Below are positions 55,817 to 64,000 of a stretch of 64,000 nt of DNA, in pieces. The position numbers were made by a program, and so were the translations under genes. The notes beneath the pieces are model-generated. The model saw only the letters and a program-made list of their open reading frames with translations. It ran no database searches and had not been told where the DNA came from. Source of the DNA: Thomasclavelia saccharogumia DSM 17460 (GTDB lineage Bacteria; Bacillota_I; Bacilli_A; Erysipelotrichales; Coprobacillaceae); assembly GCF_000686665.1 (NCBI RefSeq), contig NZ_JMLH01000001.1, positions 1 to 64,000 of the forward strand, in the 5' to 3' direction. How positions within the stretch are numbered: position 1 is the stretch's first letter; each line of letters opens with the position of its first letter.

Positions 55817-56887
55817 TTATCTCCTGCTTTTTAAATTAACAACAACTATCTCACTATGGTTGGCAGTTCGCATATTATATCCCCAGCCTCCCATACCAGA
55901 TGTTACGACAGCACAAAAATCACCATCTTTTTTTATTCCATAATTCATCTCATTTACTTTAATTAATTCATAAAAATAATTTAAAGGAAAAATCTGACCT
56001 GCATGTGTATGACCAGATAATTGTAAATCAATTCCTAATTCTGCATTATGCTTATAATCTCTTGGTTGATGATCTAATAATATCAATGGTTTGTTATCAT
56101 CTAAATTATTAGTTATTTCTTCTAACTCTTTTCTGTTTTTTACTACATAATCTTTTCTACCAATCAAATAAATATCATCTAAACTTACTGCTTCATCTAA
56201 TAAAACAATAACTCCGCTTTCTTGCAATCTATTTACTATATCAAACTCTTTTAAAGGTGTTCTTCCCTTAAAACCAATTTCATGATTACCCTCAATAAAA
56301 TAAACTGGATATTTTGCTGCCAGTGATTCAAATATTTTCATCGCATATGTTACTTCGTCCGAAGTTGTATTTTCATCAAAGATATCTCCTAATAAAATAA
56401 TACCTTCAGGATCAATTGCATTTGCATGATTAGAAATTTTAGTTAAATCAGTTTTAGAAACAATAGTACCTAAATGAATATCGGAAACAATCATTAAAGT
56501 TTTATCATTAAAGTTTTTATTTATCTCGATATCATATGTTGTAATAATCGTATTTTTAGCATTATACATACCATAAAAACTTAAAATCAAGCTTATTACT
56601 AAAACAATAATAATTCCATAACGATAACTAAATTTAATATATTGATTAAATTTAGTTATATATAAAATAAACCTAATAACATCAAAAATAACCAGACAAA
56701 TACAAGCATTGACCAAAAAACCAAAATATATCAAATCATCTAAGCTCAAAATAATAAAACCTATGATAATAGCAGCTGTAATAACATTTCGATATTTAAC
56801 CCTAGTAAAAATATTTTGTACATGGTAAGCCAAATAAAATGCCATAACTCCTACTAAAGTCATTTCCACTAACACAAACCAACTCAT
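55817..56887 (-). CDS. Membrane metallophosphoesterase, YkuE-like
   Basis: A 356-residue protein: four N-terminal hydrophobic helices (about 3-115) and a calcineurin-like phosphoesterase domain (about 125-350) with IVSDIHLGTIV, LLGDIFDENT, FIEGNHEIGF, DLQLSGHTHAGQIFP. The metal ligands are complete. The family includes UDP-2,3-diacylglucosamine hydrolase-like and teichoic acid-related enzymes; the exact reaction is unknown. It opens a four-gene unit and is divergent from rlmA with 71 bases between. Confidence 0.88.
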   Translation of the reverse strand: MSWFVLVEMTLVGVMAFYLAYHVQNIFTRVKYRNVITAAIIIGFIILSLDDLIYFGFLVNACICLVIFDVIRFILYITKFNQYIKFSYRYGIIIVLVISLILSFYGMYNAKNTIITTYDIEINKNFNDKTLMIVSDIHLGTIVSKTDLTKISNHANAIDPEGIILLGDIFDENTTSDEVTYAMKIFESLAAKYPVYFIEGNHEIGFKGRTPLKEFDIVNRLQESGVIVLLDEAVSLDDIYLIGRKDYVVKNRKELEEITNNLDDNKPLILLDHQPRDYKHNAELGIDLQLSGHTHAGQIFPLNYFYELIKVNEMNYGIKKDGDFCAVVTSGMGGWGYNMRTANHSEIVVVNLKSRR

Positions 56888-56958
56888 TATTATCTCTCCT
56901 TCAAGATATTATTATACCATAGTTTATATTTATGGTATAATGACATCGAGGTGAAATT

Positions 56959-57765
56959 ATGCATAAATTAGCATGTCCGAAATGTCATAAACCAATTGTT
57001 CAAATTGGAAACTCTTATAAATGTGATTCTGGTCATTGTTACGATATCGCAAAAAACAAATATTTGAATTTGTTATTAAATCCCGATAAAGCTACGAACA
57101 ACCCTGGTGATAGTAAAGAGAGTCTTATAGCTAGAAAAGCATATCTAACTAAAGGATATTATGATATTATTTTAAATAATGTTATTGATTGTATAAAAAA
57201 ATATCGTAACGATAGTAAATTAAATATTTTAGATTTAGGATGTGGTGAAGGATATTATACTACTGGTTTAAAAAAATTTTTTAATGATGATAATATTTAT
57301 GGCCTAGATATTTCTAAAGAGGCTATTAATATGGCAACTAAGTATACTAAAGATATATACTGGCTAGTTGGCAATAGTAAAAATTTACCCATTGTTGATC
57401 ATTCTTTAGATTTTATTACTGCATTATTTACAGTCGTTAATCAAAATGAATTAAAAAGAGCTTTAAAACCTGGGGGATATATAATTCATGTCACTGCAAA
57501 TCCTAATCATTTAATTGAAATCAAGCATTTAATATATGATGAAATAAAAGTAAAAAGCGATAAATACATTCGTTTAGATTTTAAAAAAGTTGAAAGCTAT
57601 GATTTAATTCATCAAGTAAAGATCGATAATCGTGAAGATGCTTTAAATCTTCTTAAAATGACCCCACACTATTATCATATCAAAAAAGAGCGCCGTAATA
57701 TTTTAGACACTCTAAATAAACTTGATATTACAATTGATATTAAAATTACAATCTATAGTACATAA
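56959..57765 (+). CDS. rlmA: 23S rRNA (guanine-N1)-methyltransferase, RlmA family
   Basis: A 268-residue protein. A zinc finger at the N-terminus (CPKCHKPI, then CDSGHCYDIAKNKYLNLL), an SAM-binding domain with ILDLGCGEGYYTTGLKKF and ISKEAINMATKYT, and a C-terminal part with LLKMTPHYYHIKKERR. This is the RlmA/TlrB layout, modifying G745 or G748 of 23S rRNA. A macrolide/tylosin-resistance role (TlrB) cannot be excluded. GAGGTGA precedes the ATG. Confidence 0.92.
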   Translation: MHKLACPKCHKPIVQIGNSYKCDSGHCYDIAKNKYLNLLLNPDKATNNPGDSKESLIARKAYLTKGYYDIILNNVIDCIKKYRNDSKLNILDLGCGEGYYTTGLKKFFNDDNIYGLDISKEAINMATKYTKDIYWLVGNSKNLPIVDHSLDFITALFTVVNQNELKRALKPGGYIIHVTANPNHLIEIKHLIYDEIKVKSDKYIRLDFKKVESYDLIHQVKIDNREDALNLLKMTPHYYHIKKERRNILDTLNKLDITIDIKITIYST

Positions 57766-57784
57766 AAATTTTATTTATAATTAA

Positions 57785-57835
57785 TAAAGATGATGTAAAT
57801 TATTGATCAATAATTTACATCATCTTTTCTTTTAA
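57785..57835. terminator. Very long two-way terminator
   Basis: A perfect 42-base palindrome (57786-57827; AAAGATGATGTAAATTATTG to its inverse) centred on TGATCA, followed by T-rich sequence on the plus strand and preceded by A-rich sequence on the other. It serves rlmA and the convergent gene. Confidence 0.9.
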
Positions 57836-57855
57836 AACAATATTTTTCTATAAAA

Positions 57856-58426
57856 TTATTTAACATACCAAAATCTCACCATTTTAACAACATTAAAACA
57901 ATTTTTTTCAAACACTATTCTAGCTGGAATTCTTTTTATTTCCCCACAATCAAGAAAGACAATATCAAGTCCTTCTCCAGTTTCCTCGTAACCGACAATC
58001 GTTACCCAATGCCACAAATCATCACGAATCTGACGTCTTCGATGTGTTAAAATTAATAATCCTAACGGATTTGCACTATCTATACTTTCCTTTACTACCT
58101 TCACAGCTATTTCAACATTTGGTTTTCTCAATATGTAATATTTACAATTATCTAATAATTTGCTTAATCTACGTGCATATAAATATACATATGGAAAACC
58201 TTTTTTTTTGAGGCTCCATTAATTTAAACATCTCAGTCATATGATCAAGATAGATATCTTTATCAAATCTATGATCCTTTTTTGTATAATAAAGAAAAAT
58301 ATCTGTAGCACTGACACTAGCACATCCCGCTTTTCTTGCCCAAGAATCTAAAAACCAGTCTTGATTACCACCATGCCCTACAAATTTATCTTTTATATAT
58401 ACTTTTGGATAATCTAAAATCATCAT
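57856..58426 (-). pseudogene. Papain-like cysteine peptidase, frameshifted
   Basis: Two frames join across a run of nine A (58201-58209 as T on plus). The first reads MMILDYPKVYIKD, GNQDWFLDSWARKAGCASVSATDI. If one A is removed the second continues GFPYVYLYARRLSKLLDNCK, then LWHWVTIVGYEETGEGLDIVFLDCGE. The product of about 190 residues has a Cys, a His and an Asp in the order and spacing of C39/NlpC-like cysteine peptidases (KAGCAS, WHWVTI, FLDC). With the run as given it stops early at 58166-58168. It may be a true inactivation, a slippage-controlled gene or a sequencing error. Confidence 0.75.
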
Positions 58427-58833
58427 GCCACCTTCCTTCATTATGCATATTATACATAATTCTATTTAATTTAGTTAACAATATGATAATAAATAATTAT
58501 CATTATATTTTAATTTTATGCATCCTATCATTCTAAAACAATTTATATTTAATGATTTAAATACTCTATATTTGTATTCCCTAGAGTTTTTTTATTAAAA
58601 TCTAATGCTTTGTTAAAAATTTTTTACTACTTCATTACACTTAATTAAAATATGATATTACTTTTATTGCCTTTGTACTGTTTAGATTCTTTTACAAAAC
58701 ATTCTAAAATAACATTACATAAAATACTATAGATGCTATTCTGAAAAAGAAAGATATCTTTATTATCAATTCTGATATATATGGTAAACACACTTCATAA
58801 TGTTTATATAAAAAAGAAGAGAGAAATAATTTT
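58427..58833. other. Spacer without gene
   Basis: No convincing gene in about 400 bases; frames are short and AT-rich. It should hold the promoter of the 114-residue membrane protein, whose ribosome site AAGAGAG is at 58817-58823. Confidence 0.4.
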
Positions 58834-59178
58834 ATGAAGAATTTAAACAAATGCCTTTTGGTTTCATTTGTACTAGGGGTAATCTATTCAATATATGTAA
58901 TAGCATATTTTGGTGGTGCAATTGGTGGCTCAGAAGGTACTGAACAAGCTGGTGCAGCTATTGCTACTGCATTAGTTACACCTCACATGATCTGTACAGT
59001 TTTAGTAACAATATTTAATGGGTTAGGTCTATTTATGAAGAAACGTAGATTTGCTCTTGCTGGTGCAATTTTATATGCAGTCGCAATGGTTTTATTTATT
59101 CCATATTTTATGTTTGTTATTGTACAAATGATCTTATCATTTGTAGGATTTGCAAAGCTAAAAAAAGATACTGTTTAA
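58834..59178 (+). CDS. Small membrane protein with three or four helices
   Basis: A 114-residue protein with hydrophobic segments at about 7-27 (LLVSFVLGVIYSIYVIAYF), 42-66, 76-100, and a basic end (AKLKKDTV). A motif GAIGGSEGTEQAGAAIATALVTPHM links helices 1 and 2. It resembles small uncharacterised membrane proteins common in Firmicutes. AAGAAGAGAG precedes the ATG. It lies at the left edge of a mobile-element scar. Confidence 0.75.
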   Translation: MKNLNKCLLVSFVLGVIYSIYVIAYFGGAIGGSEGTEQAGAAIATALVTPHMICTVLVTIFNGLGLFMKKRRFALAGAILYAVAMVLFIPYFMFVIVQMILSFVGFAKLKKDTV

Positions 59179-59239
59179 AAATAAAAAAATCATATGTTAA
59201 TACGCTATATCAGATGAAAAAATATGTAATTCCAAATAT

Positions 59240-59422
59240 AAAACAAGATTAACTTTACATAGATTTAGTTACAGCCATGTTAGTTTACTCATAAATAATG
59301 GGATTGATAGTTTTACAATTACAGAAAGGTTAGAACATTCTAAAGAAATAACAAAACGAGTTTATAGTCACATGTTTCCAAGTAAAAGGAAAACAATTCT
59401 TAATATACTGGATAACTTATAA
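59240..59422 (+). pseudogene. C-terminal fragment of a tyrosine recombinase
   Basis: The conceptual translation has TRLTLHRFSYSHVSLLINNGID then RLEHSKEITKRVYSHMFPSKRKT and ILNILDNL before TAA. It is the end of a phage/ICE-type integrase: the catalytic H-x-x-R box (H-R-F-S here, degraded), the L-G/E-H-S motif and the nucleophile Tyr in VYSHMFPS. The N-terminal 300 residues are missing. A transposase-like or phage gene is not in frame upstream. Confidence 0.8.
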
Positions 59423-59567
59423 ATTAATAAAATCCCTGATAAATTTCCAGGGATTTTTCTTATTAAAATTTATTTTTTTAAACTTTGCCAAAAACTCTAT
59501 AAAACAAGAAAAATCTCTTTGAAACAAGAGACTTTTAATATCTGTATTCTATATAGGAAGTAATTTT
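59402..59567 (+). repeat. Recombinase-end repeat, copy 1
   Basis: About 165 bases from the last codons of the recombinase through a terminator (AATCCCTG/CAGGGATT) and a second hairpin (AAATCTCTTTGAAACAAGAGACTTT) to CTATATAGG. They are closely similar to 61935-62108, which has a 10-20-base insertion (GGTGCCACGGTGGTGCCA). Repeats flanking a segment next to an integrase end usually derive from attachment sites or repeated insertion at one site. Confidence 0.75.
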
Positions 59568-59724
59568 ATGTGATGTGTTTACTTTTTAATTGCTTTAAAA
59601 CTTTCGTTTTTGTTATGCTGCAATTTAAAATAATCTTTACAAACCGTAATTTTTATACACAAAAATATGTCACATTTATACATATATATAATAGGGTATA
59701 GTTTTATCAATATCTTTAGTTTTT

Positions 59725-59967
59725 TTAACAGGGAATTTCTTTATAAAGAATTTTAGAGATATGATGAAAGAAGCAATCATTTAACCAGTTAATATGAAAA
59801 GAAGCTTGATCAAGATGAAATAAAAAATCATCAGAGTTTAAAAGATAAGCAATATCAGAGGGAAAATGCTTAGGAATAAGTAAAGGTTGAAAGAATTGAG
59901 AGAATTTAAAAAGAGATTTAGAAAAAATATTTATATTATTTAAAATCGTTGTTATACTATCCGTGAT
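59725..59967 (-). pseudogene. Unidentified open frame, start lost
   Basis: An 80-codon minus-strand frame: ITDSITTILNNINIFSKSLF, then FQPLLIPKHFPSDIAYLL and ending LYKEIPC. GGAG stands at the right place, but the codon at the start position is ATC (59965-59967) rather than ATG. It reads like the N-terminal part of a transposase or phage protein, but I do not recognise it. The decayed start fits the rest of this scar. Confidence 0.35.
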
Positions 59968-60377
59968 GAAACTCCTTTTTTATTGGTTTTATGGTGAAAC
60001 AAGTATAACATGGAAGTTTTGTCTTTTTTAGTATAAAACGAAAAAAGATGATAAAAGAGATATAATCAATAATCATTTTATCGTTTGGAATAGAAACAAA
60101 TAAAAGTAGTAAATTTGTATCAGTTATACTGATTTTTTACACTACCAAAATAATCATGAGATGATTTTATGAATCTAAAGGATAAAAAGAAACAAGAAGC
60201 AGAGGCAAATACTGCGGAATATTAGGGATTATTAAAATAAAATACAGTATTGCTTGACTTTTGTACTTCATATTAGTATTCTAATAATAGAAGGTACCTT
60301 TCTTATCATTATAATTTATTTTACAAAATAATAAAATAATAAAAAGTAGAAAGCGGGAGCCACGGAATGGGGAAAAA
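59968..60377. other. Spacer in the mobile-element scar
   Basis: No complete gene. A short frame (60171-60224) reads MNLKDKKKQEAEANTAEY, possibly the last piece of a mobile-element protein. The ribosome site GGGG of the secreted protein is at 60368-60371. Confidence 0.4.
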
Positions 60378-61553
60378 ATGAATAAAAAAATTATATCATA
60401 TTTACTCTGTATATCGATTTTATTTACAGTCTTTTTCATAGTTTCTGAAAAACAAGTTTATGCTGACAATTCTAATGTTATGACTTTAGAAGAAGCTATT
60501 AAATTGATAAACGATAGAGTAAACTCAAAAAAGAAAACTAAGTTTTCAACTATAAACGAACCATATGTATACCCAATATTACCAGGAACAAAAGAGTGGG
60601 AAAGTTTTAAATCCAAAGATGAAATGATGGATGCTTGTCAAATACCATCTGAAATAGTTGACTCTATGTCAACGGAAGCTTTAACACTTTCAGTTATCAA
60701 TCATCCATTATTAGATACTGAGGTTCTTTCTTATAATGACTATACACAAGGCTTTGATTCTTTTGTATCTGATTTTGATGCAGCAAAAGCATTATTAGAA
60801 AGAGAAGATTTTGCTGTTAATTTAGCAAAAATATATTTAGACACACCAGTTTTAAATAAAGAAGAATATAAAGAACAACGTTCTAACTCCCAAAATACTA
60901 TGTTAGATTTCACTGTAAAAGAAACAGTTTTAGCAGTTCCACAAGTATTTAACTTATTCAAGGAAGACGAAGCCGAAGCATTAATTGTAATAGCAGAAAA
61001 TAAAATGAAAGAAAAATCAGAAAACCAAGAAATGTATGGTACCTCAGTTAACACCTTTTTTACAGTAAGAGCCATCGTTTCTGGAAAAAATAATAGAAAC
61101 GGATTTGCGACTGTTTTAACTCCCAGGGGTTCTTCTGTTGTTGTTATTACTATTTCTGATGCGGAATTTACTACTCAACAAAAAGAACAAATAAACGCAA
61201 CTTATAGAAAAGAATACCCTCAAGCAACAATAGTAGCATCAGCAAGTAAAAAATATAACTGTCATTCTTATGCATGGTATCTTTCATCAACAAGTAATAG
61301 ATACTGGATGGATGATCCAAGTAAATATATGTCTGATGGTAGTTATTGGAAGCTTAATTATTCAAATGTGAAAAGTGGAGCAAAAATGTATTGGAGCGAA
61401 AAACAACATTCGGCAAATGTAATCTCGGTTAATTCAAGTGCTGCTAACGGTAAAAAATGTACAGTACAATCAAAATGGGGACAGGGTCCTATAATGAAAC
61501 ATAATGAAAGTTATTCTCCATACAATAATTCTAGAACCGTGTGGGGAAGGTAA
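60378..61553 (+). CDS. Secreted protein with Cys/His C-terminal domain
   Basis: A 391-residue protein with signal peptide (1-30, cut after VYA). The middle part (about 35-250) is helical. The C-terminal 110 residues have KYNCHSYAWYLSSTS, MDDPSKYMSDGSY, GAKMYW, KQHSANVIS and SKWGQGPIMKHN, a Cys-His layout like NlpC/P60-type papain-fold domains (C in NCHSYA, H in QHSANV, a later H). It may be a peptidase or amidase; activity is not proven. It is the only intact gene between the two repeat copies, so it may be cargo. GGGGAAAAA precedes the ATG. Confidence 0.7.
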   Translation: MNKKIISYLLCISILFTVFFIVSEKQVYADNSNVMTLEEAIKLINDRVNSKKKTKFSTINEPYVYPILPGTKEWESFKSKDEMMDACQIPSEIVDSMSTEALTLSVINHPLLDTEVLSYNDYTQGFDSFVSDFDAAKALLEREDFAVNLAKIYLDTPVLNKEEYKEQRSNSQNTMLDFTVKETVLAVPQVFNLFKEDEAEALIVIAENKMKEKSENQEMYGTSVNTFFTVRAIVSGKNNRNGFATVLTPRGSSVVVITISDAEFTTQQKEQINATYRKEYPQATIVASASKKYNCHSYAWYLSSTSNRYWMDDPSKYMSDGSYWKLNYSNVKSGAKMYWSEKQHSANVISVNSSAANGKKCTVQSKWGQGPIMKHNESYSPYNNSRTVWGR

Positions 61554-61567
61554 ATTAATATAATAAA

Positions 61568-61597
61568 AAAGCCTAGGTCGTTATGATCTAGGCTTAA
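61568..61597 (+). terminator. Terminator of the secreted protein gene
   Basis: GCCTAG-(loop)-CTAGGC (about 61571-61594), preceded by A-rich sequence. It is 17 bases beyond the stop codon. Confidence 0.75.
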
Positions 61598-61688
61598 ACT
61601 TTATATATTTATTGTTTACTACAAATGTTACATAACCCACACTTAGTACACTATGGGTTTTTAGTTTTTCTTTTAATAGATACTCCTG

Positions 61689-61940
61689 TCAAGGGTCTAA
61701 AGGCTTTCCATTAGCATCCTGCGTTAAATTACGGTTCTTTTAGAATACTTTTATTGCATTATACATATTTGTACCAAAAATTCCATCTACTGTTAAGCTA
61801 AACCCTACACTGTTTAATCTCTCTTGAATTAATCGTGTTATGTTGCCTTCACCTCCTTTTTTTAACTATAGGACAAGCATTTAATGTCTTAAATCCTTTT
61901 ATACCATCTACAACTAATCCAGCTCCAAACTGAAAATATA
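61689..61940 (-). pseudogene. Decayed endolysin C-terminus with two peptidoglycan-binding repeats
   Basis: Frame 1 reads QFGAGLVVDGIKGFKTLNAC then PIVKKRR and a stop; with one base added the second frame runs GGEGNITRLIQERLNSVGF, LTVDGIFGTNMYNAIKVF, then TAA, KNRNLTQDANGKPLDP and TGA. Both parts match the peptidoglycan_binding_1 repeat (V-D-G-I-x-G-x-x-T/M) found at the end of phage and ICE lysins. One frameshift and an internal stop make it inactive. It marks former phage or ICE DNA in this place. Confidence 0.8.
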
Positions 61941-62108
61941 CTGGATAACTTATAAATCAATAAAATCCCTGATGAATTTTCAGGGATTTTTCTTATTAAA
62001 ATTTAATTTTAAAAAATTATTGGTGCCACGGTGGTGCCAAAAGCTCTATAAAACGGGAAAAGTCTCTTTGGGACAAGAGACTTTCAATATCTGTATTCTA
62101 TACGGGAA
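61935..62108 (+). repeat. Recombinase-end repeat, copy 2
   Basis: This matches 59402-59567 from AATATACTGGATAACTTATA through the AAATCCCTG/CAGGGATTT hairpin and the AAGTCTCTTTGGGACAAGAG stem to CTATACGGG. It is preceded by endolysin remains rather than by a recombinase. It also has GGTGCCACGGTGGTGCCA, absent from copy 1. The 62109-62215 stretch after it has no gene. Confidence 0.75.
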
Positions 62109-62215
62109 AACGAATACTATTATAGATATTTGGGACATGATTATAATAGCATATTATTTTACAAATTGTTTTCAAATGATGAAAATCAGTTTTCAAATAA
62201 TGAAAATAAAATTTA

Positions 62216-62953
62216 TTAACAGCAGCTTATTTCTGCTCCTAATTCAAAATATGTTTCTATATCGTCTTTTGCTTTAAAAACTACTTTTATATAATTATCA
62301 TCAATATAACGATATATCTTAGCTGTCGTTCCTGGCATCATTTCCTTTTTAAAAATAATACTTATTTTTTTGAAATAATTATTCTCAAAAAATTCAAATG
62401 GTAAAACATCAAACGCCCATTCAATATATCTACTATTATTTAAATGCTGATTTACATCAACATCACTATATAAAACAGTTCGCTCCATTATAAATGATAA
62501 TTCCAATCCTTCTTTAATTTTATGAAAAGTGTCTATACTATATTTATATGGCACAATCTGCGGAATAATAATCCCAGCTTTTTCTGGCCTAGTAATTCTT
62601 CTTTTTTTCAAATCAATCAAAGTCCATAATGAATAGACGGCCGCAATCTCTTCACCACTTTCATCTTCCACCCAATAATTACGCATAAACTGGATTTTTT
62701 TATATCCTGAAGCCCTTGTATATAAGTTGATTAACTCATTTATTTTAATTGGCCTTTTTAAAATTATTGTTTCTTTAGCTAAAACAAAACCATAATTTTC
62801 AGCTAATTTATCATTCCAAATTCCAATTTTAAATGCATTTATAGTAGCTAAATCTGATAATTTGGACATTAAAGAAGAGATTCGATAATTACCTTTATAA
62901 TCAGCTTCTTGACATTGAACTAAAACTTTTAATGATGAAATTTTATTTTCCAT
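62216..62953 (-). CDS. Acyl-ACP thioesterase
   Basis: A 245-residue double hot-dog thioesterase of the FatA/FatB-like bacterial family that releases fatty acid from acyl carrier protein. Visible marks are AFKIGIWNDKLAENYGFVLAKETI at the N-terminal hot-dog, RNYWVEDESGEEIAAVYSLWTLID, and the catalytic D-V-N-Q-H-L-N-N-S-R-Y-I-E-W. AGGAGC precedes the ATG. It is alone next to the mobile-element scar. Confidence 0.9.
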   Translation of the reverse strand: MENKISSLKVLVQCQEADYKGNYRISSLMSKLSDLATINAFKIGIWNDKLAENYGFVLAKETIILKRPIKINELINLYTRASGYKKIQFMRNYWVEDESGEEIAAVYSLWTLIDLKKRRITRPEKAGIIIPQIVPYKYSIDTFHKIKEGLELSFIMERTVLYSDVDVNQHLNNSRYIEWAFDVLPFEFFENNYFKKISIIFKKEMMPGTTAKIYRYIDDNYIKVVFKAKDDIETYFELGAEISCC

Positions 62954-63380
62954 ATTTGCTCCTTTCTGTTATGAAGTGACTTTTGTCAAGTAAAAATTAC
63001 ACATTGATCATTTTATTTTATCATCAAGAGCATAAAATTCAAAAATTTATCAATAGTTACCTGCTTCTGTAATATGATAAACGCCTCATACCAACACTAC
63101 CTATTACATAAATCATAAATAATTGTTAATATATCTTATTTATACTACAAGTGAAAAACCAAAGATAACTAAATCTGCTTATCATTTTTTAGTTTATCTA
63201 TATCCTACTGCTGTATTCTATTTTCTTGACATTTATCCTTCTTTTTATTTTTTATGTTTTCTATTGAGCTAATAATAATGCAAAAAACTTTAATTGTATA
63301 GTAATTGTTCATAAAAAATTAAAGTTTTTTATGGTATTATTTATATAGAAGAACTATTCTATTACTTTAGAGGTAAAAAA
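62954..63380. other. Spacer with a terminator-like hairpin
   Basis: No gene. AAAAAACTTTAATT (63282-63295) faces AATTAAAGTTTTTT (63317-63330), a perfect 14-bp stem with a 21-base loop and T-runs on the plus strand. The ribosome site GAGGT of the next gene is at 63370-63374. Confidence 0.55.
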
Positions 63381-64000
63381 ATGAAACGTCGAATAAATAA
63401 AAAAAGAGTTGCCTTTATAGCAGCTGTTTTTACAATCATTATTTCAATTATCATATACTTAATAATAAATATAATTTTTCTAATCAGTACACCAAATACA
63501 CCTACTGTTCAAAAAGCAAAGAAAGTTTCAAAAAAAGATCCTTTTACATCACTAAACTATTATTTACCTTCACAAAAAAAACGTTATGAAAATTATAAAA
63601 CTAAATATCCTGATTTATCAGATGAAGAAGTAGTTACCTATGTTAATATGAATTTAGATTATAATTTTTATGACCATATTATTATCCAGTCTAATCCTAG
63701 TGCTTTAAATACACTTGTAAATAAATATTATCGTTTAGATAACAATTTTTCTCCCTCAGATCTCGTCTATATCAATGATGGCTATACTAGTACTAATGAT
63801 CCCGCCTATAAATATCGCAAACATCAAATGTCAAGCGTTGTTTATAACGATTTTGTAGCATTAAGAAACAAATGCCGTGAAAGAGGAATAAGTTTTTATG
63901 TTGTTAGTGGCTATCGCTCAACACTAGCACAAGAAAAAAGTTATAATCATATGGTTAATACCTTTAGTGTTGATGAAGCTGATAAAACATGTAGTCGTCC
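63381..64000 (+). CDS. D-alanyl-D-alanine carboxypeptidase, VanY type (5' part)
   Basis: The gene runs off the window; 206 residues are seen. A signal anchor at about 8-36 (AFIAAVFTIIISIIIYLIINII) is followed by a linker and a VanY-type start (ALNTLVNKYYRLDNNFSPSDLVYIND). YVVSGYRSTLAQEKSYNHM is the family's S-G-Y-R-S motif. The zinc ligands (SxHxxGxAxD and the later H) would follow beyond the edge. It trims D-Ala from wall peptides. The ATG at 63381 is well placed behind GAGGT. Confidence 0.9.
   Translation, partial: MKRRINKKRVAFIAAVFTIIISIIIYLIINIIFLISTPNTPTVQKAKKVSKKDPFTSLNYYLPSQKKRYENYKTKYPDLSDEEVVTYVNMNLDYNFYDHIIIQSNPSALNTLVNKYYRLDNNFSPSDLVYINDGYTSTNDPAYKYRKHQMSSVVYNDFVALRNKCRERGISFYVVSGYRSTLAQEKSYNHMVNTFSVDEADKTCSR

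Overview
This is an AT-rich chromosomal segment of a Gram-positive, low-GC Firmicute. The co-linear ywiB-like gene, argS and rpoE (RNA polymerase delta), the walJ-rlmH pair, glutamine synthetase type III, L31 with four cysteines, signal-peptide proteins with KTGD-type wall anchors and FIVAR repeats, PTS beta-glucoside genes and the general gene style suggest an anaerobic gut Erysipelotrichia, for example the Clostridium ramosum / Thomasclavelia group. That placement is inference; there is no rRNA in the window to confirm it.

Layout. 0-1.5 kb: a GNAT gene, an SRPBCC gene and a 143-bp inverted-repeat element. 1.7-11.4 kb: core genes (gap, clpP, rpoE-argS-cls-ywiB operon, a bifunctional PBP, an HD phosphohydrolase). 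11.6-12.7 kb: a secreted protein followed by two paralogous two-helix membrane peptides. 13-20 kb: two very large secreted, wall-anchored proteins (a double metallo-beta-lactamase-fold protein and an esterase) that share nearly identical FIVAR/anchor ends, with a LysR gene between them. 20-26.5 kb: a beta-glucoside locus with two RpiR-like regulators, a GH1 phospho-glucosidase, a PTS IIBCA, two antiterminator-type sites and a BglG/LicT antiterminator. 26.9-30.5 kb: an aconitase-isocitrate dehydrogenase-GntR operon. 30.6-32.5 kb: an ABC-F ATPase.

32.5-40.7 kb is an accessory region that looks like a decaying bacteriocin-type system. It holds a small secreted two-cysteine peptide that seems to have lost its ATG, a large membrane protein of the bacteriocin-associated type broken by one in-frame stop, an export/immunity-type ABC ATPase, membrane-anchored small proteins, and a divergent LytTR regulator whose receiver has Glu in place of the phospho-acceptor Asp. 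Two secreted paralogues with a conserved YCERYK / YRCACG pattern follow. The promoter/operator between the peptide and the regulator carries two TGGCAAGA direct repeats 20 bases apart. About 105 bp containing this operator is present a second time 3.9 kb away with no intact operon behind it.

40.8-58.4 kb returns to core and housekeeping genes: an alanine/glycine:sodium symporter under a tandem glycine riboswitch, vanZ-like, glnN with a perfect sigma-A promoter, a small phosphoesterase/GyrI pair, a thioredoxin-fold protein and cyclophilin, walJ-rlmH, rpmE, murA, fba, a TrmH methyltransferase operon, rlmA, and a frameshifted cysteine-peptidase-like gene. 59.2-62.1 kb is a mobile-element scar: the C-terminal end of a tyrosine recombinase, a decayed endolysin end, and two copies of a ~165-bp sequence bracketing one intact secreted protein with a Cys/His C-terminal domain. 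The window ends with an acyl-ACP thioesterase and the first part of a VanY-type carboxypeptidase.
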